NCBI RefSeq assembly: GCF_900129425.1
Contig: NZ_LT670817.1
Location: 3,658,001-3,722,000, forward strand
Length of the DNA stretch: 64,000 nucleotides
From: Bradyrhizobium erythrophlei
GTDB taxonomy: Bacteria > Pseudomonadota > Alphaproteobacteria > Rhizobiales > Xanthobacteraceae
Reading direction: 5' to 3'
Part shown: in pieces, positions 8,625-17,556 of the stretch
Position numbering within the stretch: position 1 is the stretch's first letter
How the letters are laid out: each line of letters starts with the position of its first letter
Notes under the pieces: model-generated
The model's database searches: none
The model's input: the letters and a program-made list of their open reading frames with translations, nothing else
What the model was told of the DNA's origin: nothing
Made by a program: the position numbers and the translations under genes

Positions 8625-10669
8625 AGACTCCTCTCCGAATTTTGTTGCTGGAGGATGACGCCCATGACGCGGAACTCATTCAAGAGTTCCTTGAAGCCGA
8701 TCATTTCGTCTGTGAAATAACCCGCACTCAGACTCGCGCCGAGTTCGTGGCGGCTCTCAAAGACGTTGAAATTGACGTGATCCTTGCGGATTACACGCTT
8801 CCTTCGTTCGACGGCCTTTCCGCATTGATGCTTGCGTCAAGCGCCCGCCCCGATCTGCCTTTCATCTTCGTTTCCGGAACGCTCGGTGAGGAAGTGGCGA
8901 TTGAAGCGTTTAAAATCGGGGCGACCGATTATGTCGTGAAGACGCGAATGTCGAGATTGGTGCCCTCGGTGCAGCGCGCGCTGCGCGAGGCCGATGAGCG
9001 AGCCGAACGCAAGACGACCGCGAAAGTCGCTGCAGGGCATGAAGAAGCCGGCATAAAGACTCCTCTCCGAATTTTGTTGCTGGAGGACGACGCCCATGAC
9101 GCGGAGCTCATTCAAGGGCTCCTTGAAACAGATCATTTCGTCTGCGAAACAACCCGCGTCCAAACTCGCGCCGAGTTCGTGGCCGCTCTCGAGGACGGTG
9201 CAATCGACCTGATTCTCGCGGATTACCAGCTTCCTTCGTTCGACGGTCTTTCCGCATTGAAGCTTGCGCAAAGTGAACGCCCCGATCTGCCTTTCATCTT
9301 TGTTTCCGGCACGCTCGGCGAAGAAGTAGCGATCGAAGCGCTCAAAATCGGGGCGACCGATTACATTCTGAAGACGCGGCTGGCGAGGCTGAAGCCCTCG
9401 GTGCAGCGTGCGCTGCGCGAAGCCCGTGAGAGAGCCGAACGCAGGATGGCCGAGGAGATCTCCCGCCGGAGTGAAAAAGAGCTGCTCGACGTGATCGAGG
9501 CGATACCGACCATGGCATTTACAACCTCGCCCGATGGAGGCAGCGCTTGGGCAAATCGACAATGGGTGGACTATACAGGACTGTCCGTGGAAGACACTTC
9601 AGGGGCCGGATGGCAGTCTGCGCTCCATCCCGATGACGTCGACAGACACATGACCAGGTGGCAGCAGTCGCTGGTCAGCGGTGAGCCTTTCGAGAACGAG
9701 GCACGCCATCGAAGTGCCGATGGCGAATACCGCTGGTTCCTGGTCCGAGCTGTGCCGCTGCGCGATGAGCGCGGCAAGATCCGCAAATGGTATGGAACTT
9801 TGACGGACATTGAAGATCGCAAGCGGGCCGAGCAAGAGCGCGAGAGGCTGCGGCAACTCGAGGCGGACTTGGCCTATATTGGCCGGGTAATGACCGTGGG
9901 AGAGCTGGCGGCGTCGCTGGCTCACGAGATCAGGCAGCCGATTGCCGCTGCAACATTGAATGCCGAGGCGTGCACACGATGGCTGCGTCGCAGTGTGCCC
10001 GACGTGACAGAAGCGTGCAACGCTGCGTCCTTGATGATCGCGGACGTGACGCGCGCCGCGGAGATCATCGACCGGATTCGCTCCCTTTACCGGCGAGGGA
10101 CGCCGGTACGGGCCCCCGTTGACCTGAACGAAATCATTCGAGAGATGACCGCTTTGCTAAACGAAACAGCGAATCGGAACTCGGTTTCAATCGGGACCGG
10201 ACTCGACCTCAGCCTGCCGACGGCGACAGCCGATCGCGTGCAGCTGCAGCAGGTTCTGATGAACCTCATGCTCAACGCCATCGAGGCGATGCAAGACACC
10301 GGTGGCGAACTGACCGTTGCATCGAAGAAATGCGAGGATGGTCAAATAGCGATTTCGGTGAGCGATTCCGGCGTCGGGCTTTCCATCGGCGAAGCCGAAC
10401 GCATTTTCGAGGCATTCTTTACCACCAAGCCGCAAGGCACCGGTATGGGACTGTCGATCAGTCGGCGCATCATCGAATCGCATGGCGGCCGGCTCTGGGC
10501 GAGCCCCAACACGGGACGGGGCATGACTTTTCAGTTCACGCTGCCCGTCGAGGCGACAGCGTCCTCACCCGTGACCGTCGAACGCGCTGGCGACAGACAA
10601 CTGTCGCACACAAGGTGCCCCCCGGATTCGATCGGCACGGCCGCCATCCATAGGGGCGGCACGAAATGA
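8621..10669 (+). CDS. Hybrid histidine kinase with two tandem receiver domains, PAS, HisKA and HATPase
   Basis: The protein has 682 residues, starting at GTG within the stop of the preceding regulator. Order: receiver 1 (about residues 4-125; Asp in VILADYTLP), receiver 2 (about 148-270; LILADYQLP), a PAS_3 domain (about 288-400; WANRQWVDYTGL, ALHPDDVDRH), coiled coil, HisKA (ELAASLAHEIRQPIAA), HATPase (NLMLNAIEAM, DSGVGL, GTGMGLSIS). The two receivers are nearly identical copies 144 codons apart. N-terminal receivers suggest that phosphate or binding input from the upstream kinase controls this one. About 40 residues after the ATPase domain match nothing I know. Confidence 0.92.
   Translation: MKTPLRILLLEDDAHDAELIQEFLEADHFVCEITRTQTRAEFVAALKDVEIDVILADYTLPSFDGLSALMLASSARPDLPFIFVSGTLGEEVAIEAFKIGATDYVVKTRMSRLVPSVQRALREADERAERKTTAKVAAGHEEAGIKTPLRILLLEDDAHDAELIQGLLETDHFVCETTRVQTRAEFVAALEDGAIDLILADYQLPSFDGLSALKLAQSERPDLPFIFVSGTLGEEVAIEALKIGATDYILKTRLARLKPSVQRALREARERAERRMAEEISRRSEKELLDVIEAIPTMAFTTSPDGGSAWANRQWVDYTGLSVEDTSGAGWQSALHPDDVDRHMTRWQQSLVSGEPFENEARHRSADGEYRWFLVRAVPLRDERGKIRKWYGTLTDIEDRKRAEQERERLRQLEADLAYIGRVMTVGELAASLAHEIRQPIAAATLNAEACTRWLRRSVPDVTEACNAASLMIADVTRAAEIIDRIRSLYRRGTPVRAPVDLNEIIREMTALLNETANRNSVSIGTGLDLSLPTATADRVQLQQVLMNLMLNAIEAMQDTGGELTVASKKCEDGQIAISVSDSGVGLSIGEAERIFEAFFTTKPQGTGMGLSISRRIIESHGGRLWASPNTGRGMTFQFTLPVEATASSPVTVERAGDRQLSHTRCPPDSIGTAAIHRGGTK
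8624..9450 (+). repeat. Tandem intragenic duplication of a receiver domain (period 432 bp)
   Basis: The block starting AAGACTCCTCTCC at 8624 recurs at 9056, exactly 432 bases (144 codons) later. Long stretches are identical or differ only at scattered bases for about 390 bases. The high DNA identity, including third positions, indicates a recent duplication or ongoing gene conversion within the gene. Confidence 0.9.
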
Positions 10670-11128
10670 CCCTGCGATATTGGGAGCCATAGCGAAAGCG
10701 TTGCAGGATGGCGCGCCGTGCCCGTCGCGTTGACAGCCTGGAGGTGCCGGCCGACGCAATATCTGTTCATGACACGAAACGGACATGGCTGGCTGGTCTG
10801 CCGATGTCCGTTGATCGGGGTAGTGGTCAAAACGACGCGATTGACCCGTACCAGAAGTCGCGCCTTTTGACGGACGGTCGCTGCCATGTCGCAAAATATT
10901 GGGCCGCAAAACATATATTGCACCCGGTCCGCGGTAGGGAGTGGACGGTCCTGCGCTCCGGTTTTGCCGGTTCGACCAGCAGCTGATGGGTGAGGTCAAC
11001 GCTCTATCGCATCTTGGCGACTTGCATTGCGGCGTGAGGCGTTGGATGATCACGGATATCGTAGCGGCCGACAGGGATGCCGCTCAACAGGTGGAGTAGC
11101 AGCATTATTTAGACAGTAGGAGGGCGCG
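10670..11128. other. Intergenic stretch containing repeat copy A
   Basis: About 460 bases with no supportable gene. Around 10771-10830 lies the sequence ACGAAACGGACATGGC...GATGTCCGTTGA, which resembles copies at 12348-12475 and 17839-17960 (see the finding on this family). A good ribosome-binding site (TAGGAGGGCGCG) ends the stretch before the ATG at 11129. Confidence 0.5.
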
Positions 11129-12130
11129 ATGGCTCACGCTGCTTGGCGTACAGCAATAGCAGGCTTTCTGATCCTGCTCGCGACGTGTTCGGAAGGGTCG
11201 GCGGCCTACGTCGGAGACCGCTACTTCCCCTCGACCTTGGCGACCACCGTTCCCACCGCGGCCGACTTCTACAATCCTCCCTATTTTGTGCGGTTGCCTG
11301 ACACCGCCACGACGCCCACCACGCACGAAATCGACATTCCCACCACCTACAGCAGACTTGTGACCAAGGACTTGGCGGTGTTCTTCACCGAGACGTTTCG
11401 CATCCTGGATGACGCTAACAGGGGGACGCGCACGGGCTTCGAAGATTTCGTGATCGGCGCCCAGTATCAGCTCTATACCAACCCCGAGCACCAATTCGTC
11501 TTCACGGTGGGCGGTACGGCGGCGATCGGCGGCACCGGATCGCCCCAGGTCGCCTCGTCATTCTCCACGCTGACGCCGACGATCTATATAGGCAAGGGCT
11601 TTGGCGATCTTCCGGACTCGCTGGCGTGGTTACGGCCGCTCACGATCAGCGCCACGGTCGCCGTCGCGGTGCCAACGGACTCGGTCACCTTGACCTCATT
11701 GGGCACGACCAATATCCCGCGCGCGGACATAGGTGCTTTCACAAGTCCGACGACGCTGCTCACCGGACCGACGACACTTTCCGAGACGATCAACCCGAAG
11801 ATCCTGCAACTAGGCTTTGCCCTGGAATACAGCTTGGTCACCAACTCCTATACCGGCGCCAACCGTACCGGGACCCGCTACCCCGAGGGATGGGTTCCGT
11901 TGATCGAATTCACGACGGCGACGCCACTCAATGGGCCGCTGGTGGGGAGGACGACCGGCACGGTCAATCCGGGCTTCATCTGGGTGAGCCGCTATCTCCA
12001 GGTCGGGGTGGAGGCGATCGTCCCGATGGATGCCCATTCCGGCCGCGACGTCGGTGCGCGCGCGCAGGCCCACCTGTATCTTCCCGCGATCTTCCCCGAT
12101 TTTTACGCTAAGCCGGTGTTCGGTGACTGA
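11129..12130 (+). CDS. Exported, probably outer-membrane beta-barrel protein of unknown function
   Basis: The protein has 333 residues with a Sec signal peptide (ending near GSAAYVGDRYF). The rest is free of long hydrophobic helices and rich in alternating, Thr/Gly-rich strands (HQFVFTVGGTAAIGGTG, LGFALEYSLVTNSYTG, VSRYLQVGVEAIVPMD). It ends in an aromatic segment (FPDFYAKPVFGD). This pattern fits the DUF/transporter-like barrels found in proteobacteria, where an outer-membrane protein of 8-12 strands is predicted without known ligand. It is monocistronic with a strong ribosome-binding site and lies downstream of the kinase operon on the same strand, which hints at, but does not show, common control. 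Confidence 0.7.
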   Translation: MAHAAWRTAIAGFLILLATCSEGSAAYVGDRYFPSTLATTVPTAADFYNPPYFVRLPDTATTPTTHEIDIPTTYSRLVTKDLAVFFTETFRILDDANRGTRTGFEDFVIGAQYQLYTNPEHQFVFTVGGTAAIGGTGSPQVASSFSTLTPTIYIGKGFGDLPDSLAWLRPLTISATVAVAVPTDSVTLTSLGTTNIPRADIGAFTSPTTLLTGPTTLSETINPKILQLGFALEYSLVTNSYTGANRTGTRYPEGWVPLIEFTTATPLNGPLVGRTTGTVNPGFIWVSRYLQVGVEAIVPMDAHSGRDVGARAQAHLYLPAIFPDFYAKPVFGD

Positions 12131-12639
12131 GTGCGCGCCAACTCGCCGTATCCAAGGTCAGCCGGCCTCAGCGGGATGCGGCACGGGCTTTCGGCCCGGA
12201 GCCCCCGCGGCCAAAGCCGCCTCCGTTCTGATCGCCGCGCTTTGAAATCGATGTAACTCGTGCGATCCCCCTTGAGCCAAAAAAACGCGGCCACGCAAAA
12301 ACTCCGATGGTCGGCAGCTTGTTCTTTGCTGCGGTGCACGAGTCCGGATGTGGCACGAAACGGACATGCCGGCGACCGGACGATGTCTGTTGTGGGGGGT
12401 TAGAACAGACATGCGGTTCCGGCGCGGTCACTTCGGTTTTAGACCCGGAACGGACCTCGCGCTGCCGTGGCTGAGGTACAGAAATCAAGAATTATGCACC
12501 GGACAGTCACGAACTCATTTGCTCGTGGAGAAGGAGCTGAACCAACAGCTCTACGCTGGGTACGGCACCCGTGAAGACCCGGATTTTCACCCGTGAACGC
12601 TCGCGCGCGGACATTCCCTCGGCCTCCAGTGGCGACAGT
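12131..12639. other. Intergenic stretch containing repeat copy B (12348-12475)
   Basis: About 500 bases without a supportable gene. From 12348 the sequence has GCACGAAACGGACATGCC, GACGATGTCTGTTG, a further CAGACATG unit and CCCGGAACGGACC, the same ordered units as copy C at 17839. When read on the minus strand these give the spurious peptides (VRSGSK..., HVRFVP...) often mis-annotated in Bradyrhizobium. Confidence 0.55.
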
Positions 12640-12999
12640 TCATGCCGAGCTGGAGAGCCGCTTCCGCCAGACGATCCAGCCGACGATTATTGATAGTGTC
12701 GCCACGATAAGCGGCGGCACCCCGTGCCCGTATTCGCCGTGGAGGGTGACGGTCGCGAGCGCCGCCAACATCACGGTGCAGCCGAGCGCCGAGCCCCACA
12801 GCCGCGTCCGTGCCTGCGCCAGCAGAACGGCGGTCGTGAGTTCCAGCGATCCGGTCACGAAATGGAACCATGGCGGGTATCCCCAACGCAGATATTCCTC
12901 GTAGATAGACCCAGGGGCGAAGATGTTGCTGAGCGATCCCACGACGAAGAAAGCTGCAAGTGCCAAGGCCGAGACCTGGCGCCAGGAAATCTTTGACAT
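12640..12999 (-). CDS. DoxX-like small membrane protein
   Basis: The protein has 119 residues from the ATG at 12999 (MSKISWRQVSALALAAF). An upstream start at 13071 would add a basic, non-leader segment. Four hydrophobic helices are separated by FAPGSIYEEYLRWGYPPW and LTTAVLLAQARTRLWGSALG, as in the DoxX/DoxX-like family. Its role in bacteria is not well defined, and several members sit next to redox-stress genes. It lies 136 bases downstream of the NmrA-like gene on the same strand, so both are probably transcribed together and controlled by the divergent HxlR regulator. Confidence 0.8.
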   Translation of the reverse strand: MSKISWRQVSALALAAFFVVGSLSNIFAPGSIYEEYLRWGYPPWFHFVTGSLELTTAVLLAQARTRLWGSALGCTVMLAALATVTLHGEYGHGVPPLIVATLSIIVGWIVWRKRLSSSA

Positions 13000-13135
13000 T
13001 TTGTCCAACCTTTTCTGATAGGGCGCCGCGGAGGACCTGTGTGGTCCAAGAGACGGCCGGCCGCGACGCATTCATTCCGAAGGAGATGCGAATTTCCGGA
13101 GCAGGTCCGAAGGTCGCATCGCTGATCCCGCGGAC

Positions 13136-14008
13136 CTACGCCGTGGCGGCCTTCTGGGCCGCCGCGAAGACATCGCGGGGAAGCGTTGTGCCGGCGACGT
13201 GTTCCGTGCCAGCGACGCCGAGGTCCATCCAACCCGCGTTGACGGCCTCGAACATCGCTTCAGCCGGTCCGGTTTGGCCCTTCGGGATGCCGAACTGCTC
13301 GAACGCTGCCGGCCACTCGGCCCGCGGGACAGCGAAGGCCTTGACTTCGCGCTGCATGACATCGCCCAGTTGCGCTGCGACTTCATCCGCGCTGATCATC
13401 GAACCAAGTTCGATGACGCGATGCCCCGACCACGCCGGCCCGGTCAGCAGCGTCGCCACCTCGGCACCGATGTCGTTCGTCGCGACCATCGTCGATTTCC
13501 GGCTGGTTGGATTGTAGTAAACGGGGAGCGTGCCGCCCTGGGCGACGTGCAGGCCGTAAAGGAAGTTTTCGAAAAACCCGCCGGCGCGCACGAAGGCGGT
13601 CGGCGATGTCAGTTTGCGAAAGCCTTGCTCCAGCAACGACAGGGCCGTGATCATCCCCAGCCCGCTGGTCCGGTTCGCCCCCATCGACGAGAGCCCGACG
13701 ACCCGTGGCGGCGCGGCCTTGGTCAGCGCCTCGACATAGTTCGCGATGACGCCCTTGGCTTCCTTGAAGTCCGGCGAGGGGGTCCAGACGGCCGGCAACA
13801 TGACAAACGCGCCGTCGACGCCCTTGAGCGCCCGCTCGATGGCGGCCGCATTGTTCCAGTCGCCGTCGACCAGTTCGACGCCTTGGTCCGTCCAGCTTGC
13901 CGCCTTCGCGCGGTCGCGAACCAGTGCGCGTACTCTCTTACCTTGCGCCAACAGATGTGTGGCTGTTGCGCCGCCTACTTTTCCCGTAATTCCCACAACT
14001 AGAAACAT
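13136..14008 (-). CDS. NmrA-like NAD(P)-binding protein (quinone-reductase/SDR-a type)
   Basis: The protein has 290 residues starting with the dinucleotide motif LVVGITGKVGGATATHLL, followed by RVRALVRDRAKA and a DGDWNN segment as in the atypical short-chain dehydrogenase NmrA/YtfG family. Later elements are VVGLSSMGANRTSG and the substrate-lobe TAFVRAGGFFENFL. Homologues such as QorB/YtfG reduce quinones, and others only sense NADP(H) redox state. The gene is divergent from an HxlR regulator, the arrangement known for ytfG-ytfH, so redox- or electrophile-responsive control is likely. Confidence 0.88.
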   Translation of the reverse strand: MFLVVGITGKVGGATATHLLAQGKRVRALVRDRAKAASWTDQGVELVDGDWNNAAAIERALKGVDGAFVMLPAVWTPSPDFKEAKGVIANYVEALTKAAPPRVVGLSSMGANRTSGLGMITALSLLEQGFRKLTSPTAFVRAGGFFENFLYGLHVAQGGTLPVYYNPTSRKSTMVATNDIGAEVATLLTGPAWSGHRVIELGSMISADEVAAQLGDVMQREVKAFAVPRAEWPAAFEQFGIPKGQTGPAEAMFEAVNAGWMDLGVAGTEHVAGTTLPRDVFAAAQKAATA

Positions 14009-14047
14009 GCGTATTCTCCCGGTGCTGGATGGTCTATATTCTAGGGT

Positions 14048-14073
14048 AGGTCTCGTATAAAGACCTTAGACCT
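14048..14073. promoter_or_regulatory. Candidate HxlR operator (inverted and repeated AGACCT half-sites)
   Basis: AGGTCT (14048-14053), seven bases, then AGACCT (14061-14066) form a perfect inverted repeat, and a further AGACCT follows at 14068-14073. It sits in the 116-bp divergent region between the NmrA-like and HxlR genes, where an autoregulating HxlR dimer would bind. Confidence 0.6.
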
Positions 14074-14124
14074 GCACCGTAAGGAGGCAGTTTTTTGTAA
14101 CCAGGAGAGAAAAAGGGAACCCGC

Positions 14125-14541
14125 ATGAGCGACGCATTGAGCGCGATCGAGCGATTCAGTCGATATCAATCGGACGACGCCCAGTCAGTAGAACCCGTAC
14201 ATTGCCCGGTGCGCGACGTGCTCGACCGCATCGGCGACAAATGGAGCATACTCATGCTCATGACCCTCGCGACGCGACCGCAGCGCTTCAGCGAGCTTCA
14301 CCGAGCCATCCGCGACATCTCCAAGCGCATGCTCACCCAGACGCTGCGCAACTTGGAGCGCGACGGGCTTATCACCCGCCATGTCTTTCCGACCAAGCCG
14401 CCGAGCGTTGAATATTGCCTTTCCCCGCTAGGCCAATCCCTGCTGAACCCGATGGCGAGCCTCATCGATTGGGCCGACCGTTGTTATTCCGATGTCCATG
14501 CCGCGCGCGTCCGCTTTGACGGAGCACCCTGTGATGTCTAG
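14125..14541 (+). CDS. HxlR-family transcriptional regulator
   Basis: The 138-residue protein has the family core: CPVRDVLDRIGDKWSILML, the recognition region RFSELHRAIRDISKRMLTQTLRNLERDGLI, and the wing RHVFPTKPPSVEYCLSPLG. HxlR proteins are winged-helix dimers. Those whose N-terminal Cys is conserved (here in HCPVRDV) can sense electrophiles or quinones, as YodB and QorR do. It is divergent from an NmrA-like reductase and a DoxX-like gene, which it probably controls through the repeat at 14048-14073. Confidence 0.93.
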   Translation: MSDALSAIERFSRYQSDDAQSVEPVHCPVRDVLDRIGDKWSILMLMTLATRPQRFSELHRAIRDISKRMLTQTLRNLERDGLITRHVFPTKPPSVEYCLSPLGQSLLNPMASLIDWADRCYSDVHAARVRFDGAPCDV

Positions 14542-14592
14542 CGCCAGTGATCTGAAACAGAAGTTCGCATCATCGCATGTGTGAGGTCTGGC

Positions 14593-14870
14593 GGCGTGCT
14601 AGATGGAGATACCAGCGGCCGGCTCGTTGACTCGCTGCCGAGAGAATGGATGTCGGCATTCGTTACGGTGATGGCCGCTGGCCGGACCCCAAGTCTACCT
14701 TCCTGCTGCGCGACGCGTTTTTTCCGGTCTGCAGTCCGGCCTTGCTCGAAGGGATGCACCCGTTGCGCGGTTCAGAGGACCGAAAGCAACACACTCTCAT
14801 CCATGATCGCTCGATGGCGTCTGAAAGCGCATTCCCGACGTGGCGCACGTGGCTGCAAGGGCGGTGCCGA
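14593..14870 (+). pseudogene. Remnant of a LysR-family regulator (effector-domain fragment)
   Basis: Residues encoded from 14646 (DVGIRYGDGRWPDPKSTF, then RDAFFPVCSPALLEG, HTLIHDRSMASESAFPTW, RTWL) are a GcvA-type LysR effector domain. The preceding segment matches the same domain (GRLVDSLPRE) only in another frame, and there is no DNA-binding domain upstream. After the RTWL stretch the similarity stops. The fragment is open in frame with the AraC gene downstream, so automatic gene calling may fuse them into a 419-residue chimera. Confidence 0.7.
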
Positions 14871-15044
14871 CCTGTCCTTGACAGCGGCTCGCAAGCAGCC
14901 TTACGGGAGCTGGATGCGAAATCGCGCGGCAATCACGCGTTCTCACTTATGCGTTATGAATCGTCGCCGTTCTTTCCTCACAGGTTTCCACACCTAATTT
15001 GGCGACCTTATTCGTTGCTATCCCAACAGGGCTATTTCGGCGCG

Positions 15045-15905
15045 ATGAGGGAACTCGGAAAGGTACGCTGGGCGCAGAAGGATGGCCATCCCCCACTGCT
15101 GCTCCACACTGAAGGACCTCCCGGCGAAAGCGGCGTCCGCGCAGTTCGCGCGCGATTTGAAGGAGGCGCCCATTTCAGCGCGACTGCGCACCAGCATCTG
15201 ATCTATTTCCAAATGTCGCCGTCCTTGCGGATTGAATGCCGTATGGCCGGGCTGCGCGCGAAGCAGGAAACGGCCGCCGGCGCGCTCGCGATCAGTCCCG
15301 CAGGTATTGATTGTGAGGCTGAAAGCGACCAATCGGCGGACGTCTTGCTCATCGCGGTTGAGCCACGCCGGCTTGCGCTGGCCTCTGCAGAGGATCACGT
15401 CCTGGACGCAGAACTGCGCGAGCGCGTCTCCGGATACGACGAATCCCTTCTCCGAGCCGCACAGCTGCTGGCATCAGAGAATGCGGATGGTTATCCACGC
15501 GGCCCCCTGTTCTGGAATGAGGCTGCGAGCCGTCTCATCGACCGACTTCTGGTTGGCCATACGTCAAGACCACCCCGTTCATCCCGCGGCAGGCTGGGCC
15601 AGTACGCGCTGCAACGTATCAGGGATTACGTGTTTGCCCACATTGCAGAGCCGATCCAGGTGGCCGAGCTTGCTGCGTTGGTCGGCCGCAGTGAGTTCCA
15701 TTTCTCACGTGTGTTCGCCCGCTCCGTCGGCATGACGCCGTATCGCTATGTGGTCCATCTTCGCCTTCAGGCGGCGATCCAGCACATGCGCGAGGGACGA
15801 ATGGGACTGGCTGAAATTGCGGCCGAGACCGGCTTTGCAGATCAAAGCCATATGTCGCGATGGGTCCGCCGTGTACACGGCGTCGCGCCCTCAGGGCTTG
15901 CCTGA
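15045..15905 (+). CDS. AraC-family transcriptional regulator
   Basis: The protein is 286 residues if started at ATG 15045 (MRELGKVRWAQKDG). The frame is open much further upstream, but that part encodes LysR remains. The N-terminal half (HFSATAHQHLIYFQMSPSL, AISPAGIDCEAESD) is a cupin-like arm. The C-terminal 100 residues carry both AraC helix-turn-helix units (IQVAELAALVGRSEFHFSRV and MGLAEIAAETGFADQSHMSR). The tail AGVAPS-type ending (HGVAPSGLA) is shortened compared with most relatives. The next gene on the same strand is a flavoprotein 111 bases away and may be its target. Confidence 0.82.
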   Translation: MRELGKVRWAQKDGHPPLLLHTEGPPGESGVRAVRARFEGGAHFSATAHQHLIYFQMSPSLRIECRMAGLRAKQETAAGALAISPAGIDCEAESDQSADVLLIAVEPRRLALASAEDHVLDAELRERVSGYDESLLRAAQLLASENADGYPRGPLFWNEAASRLIDRLLVGHTSRPPRSSRGRLGQYALQRIRDYVFAHIAEPIQVAELAALVGRSEFHFSRVFARSVGMTPYRYVVHLRLQAAIQHMREGRMGLAEIAAETGFADQSHMSRWVRRVHGVAPSGLA

Positions 15906-16016
15906 TTGCTCCTGCAAAAGAGCAGGAATCTTCACGAACGTTAGTCCGCTTCTCCGTAAACCGGCCGCCAATCGCGCCGGTATTCCGCTCGCGCGAAGTC
16001 AACGGAGAGCAAGACC

Positions 16017-17378
16017 ATGTCCGATTCCATCGAAAACACGTTCGTGAGCCTGAGTAGCAGAATTGCCGGGCGCGTCTCGTTGCCTGGAAGCGAACGCTAC
16101 GTCGCCGCAGTGAGCCTCTGGGCGAAGCAAATCGACGTCTCGCCTCAGGCCGTTGTGCACTGCGAATCCGCTGCCGACGTGCAGGCCGCCATTCGTGCCG
16201 CGCGCGAGCACGGCCTGCCGCTTTCGGTTCGCGGTGGCGGCCACGACTGGGCGGGTCGAGCACTCTGCAACGGTATAGTGATTGATTTGAGCAACATGCG
16301 ACACGTGGTGCTCGGCTCCGAGCATCGCTGTGTCACGATTGCCGGCGGCGCCCGCGCCGCCGACGTCACTGCGGTAACCGATCCCGCTCACCTTGCTGTC
16401 GTGGCGGGCTCCGCCTCCAGCGTCGGCATGGCAGGGCTCACGCTCGGCGGCGGCTACGGCCCGTTGATCGGGCGTTTCGGACTTGCGCTCGACAATATGC
16501 TCGCCGCACAGGTGGTGCTGGCGGACGGACGAATCATGTCCGCCGATGACGACAACAATGCCGACCTGTTCTGGGCGCTGCGGGGCGGTGGCGGCAATTT
16601 CGGCGTGGTCACGGCGATGCGTCACCGCGTGCACGAGTTGCCGAGCGTCCTTTCAGGCCTGCTGGTCTATCCCTTTGCCGAGGCGCGCGCCGTACTTGAA
16701 AGATGCACTTCGTTGACGGCATCAGCGCCGGATGAGTTGACAGTGCAGATCGGGCTCGTCGCCGATCCTTCCGGCACGATTGCGGTCATGTTGATTCCAA
16801 CCTGGAGCGGCCGACCGAAAGAAGGCGAGGCGAAGCTCGAACCATTTCTCAAGCTCGGTACCCTGCTCGCGGGCCGGATTGAAAGAAAATCCTATGGCGC
16901 TCTGCTCGGCGTGTTCGATCCCTACATCGTCAACGGATTGCGGGCAGTAACGGAAACGTGCTCGTTGCCGGTGTTCGACCGTGAATGCATCGACACGTTC
17001 GTCTATGCGATGGAAACCGCGGTGTCGCCAGGCTGCGCTATCGTCACCCACGAATTCAGGGGCGCGGCATCCCGTGTCGCGGAGGCCTCAACCGCCTTCG
17101 GTCTCCGCCGCGATCACGTGCTGGTCGAAATGCTTGCGACCTTTCCCGACCGGGCTGACGTCATGGACGAGCCATTGCATCGACACTGGGCGCGCACCAC
17201 TCGCCAGGCCTTCGCGACGGCGCTACCTGGCGGATATCCAAATTTGCTCGGCCCGAACGATCCCGATCGCGCCCGGCATAGCTACGGCTGCAATGCGAAA
17301 CGATTGATGGAGGCAAAGCGCTGCTACGATCCGGACAATGTTTTCTCGTCCGCCATTCCGCTGCCGCGTGCCATATAG
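16017..17378 (+). CDS. FAD-linked oxidoreductase of the berberine-bridge / PCMH type
   Basis: The protein has 453 residues. The FAD-binding PCMH domain occupies about residues 35-210: RGGGHDWAG (His that in relatives carries covalent FAD), GGGYGPLIGRFGLALDNML, and FWALRGGGGNFGVVTAM. A BBE C-terminal segment ends it: SYGCNAKRLMEAKRCYDPDNVF. The cysteine that gives a second flavin bond in bicovalent relatives is not evident (GSASSVGMAGLTLGGG has Ser in that place). Such enzymes oxidise alcohols, sugars or alkaloid-like compounds. A ribosome-binding site GGAGAGCAAGACC precedes the ATG. The substrate is unknown. Confidence 0.9.
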   Translation: MSDSIENTFVSLSSRIAGRVSLPGSERYVAAVSLWAKQIDVSPQAVVHCESAADVQAAIRAAREHGLPLSVRGGGHDWAGRALCNGIVIDLSNMRHVVLGSEHRCVTIAGGARAADVTAVTDPAHLAVVAGSASSVGMAGLTLGGGYGPLIGRFGLALDNMLAAQVVLADGRIMSADDDNNADLFWALRGGGGNFGVVTAMRHRVHELPSVLSGLLVYPFAEARAVLERCTSLTASAPDELTVQIGLVADPSGTIAVMLIPTWSGRPKEGEAKLEPFLKLGTLLAGRIERKSYGALLGVFDPYIVNGLRAVTETCSLPVFDRECIDTFVYAMETAVSPGCAIVTHEFRGAASRVAEASTAFGLRRDHVLVEMLATFPDRADVMDEPLHRHWARTTRQAFATALPGGYPNLLGPNDPDRARHSYGCNAKRLMEAKRCYDPDNVFSSAIPLPRAI

Positions 17379-17556
17379 CAACGGGTAGACCGCAAGACGC
17401 ACGAATTAGTCGAGGAAATTACTTCAATGCCAGGCGATGCAACCGCGTCGATCTCGCCGCGCATCGTCGCGATGCGCGGTCGGCGAGGTGCGCAAGTTCG
17501 ATCACTTCCGTCCCAGCCAGCCTGAGTGGGCGCGAGCAAGCGAGGAATACTGGAAC

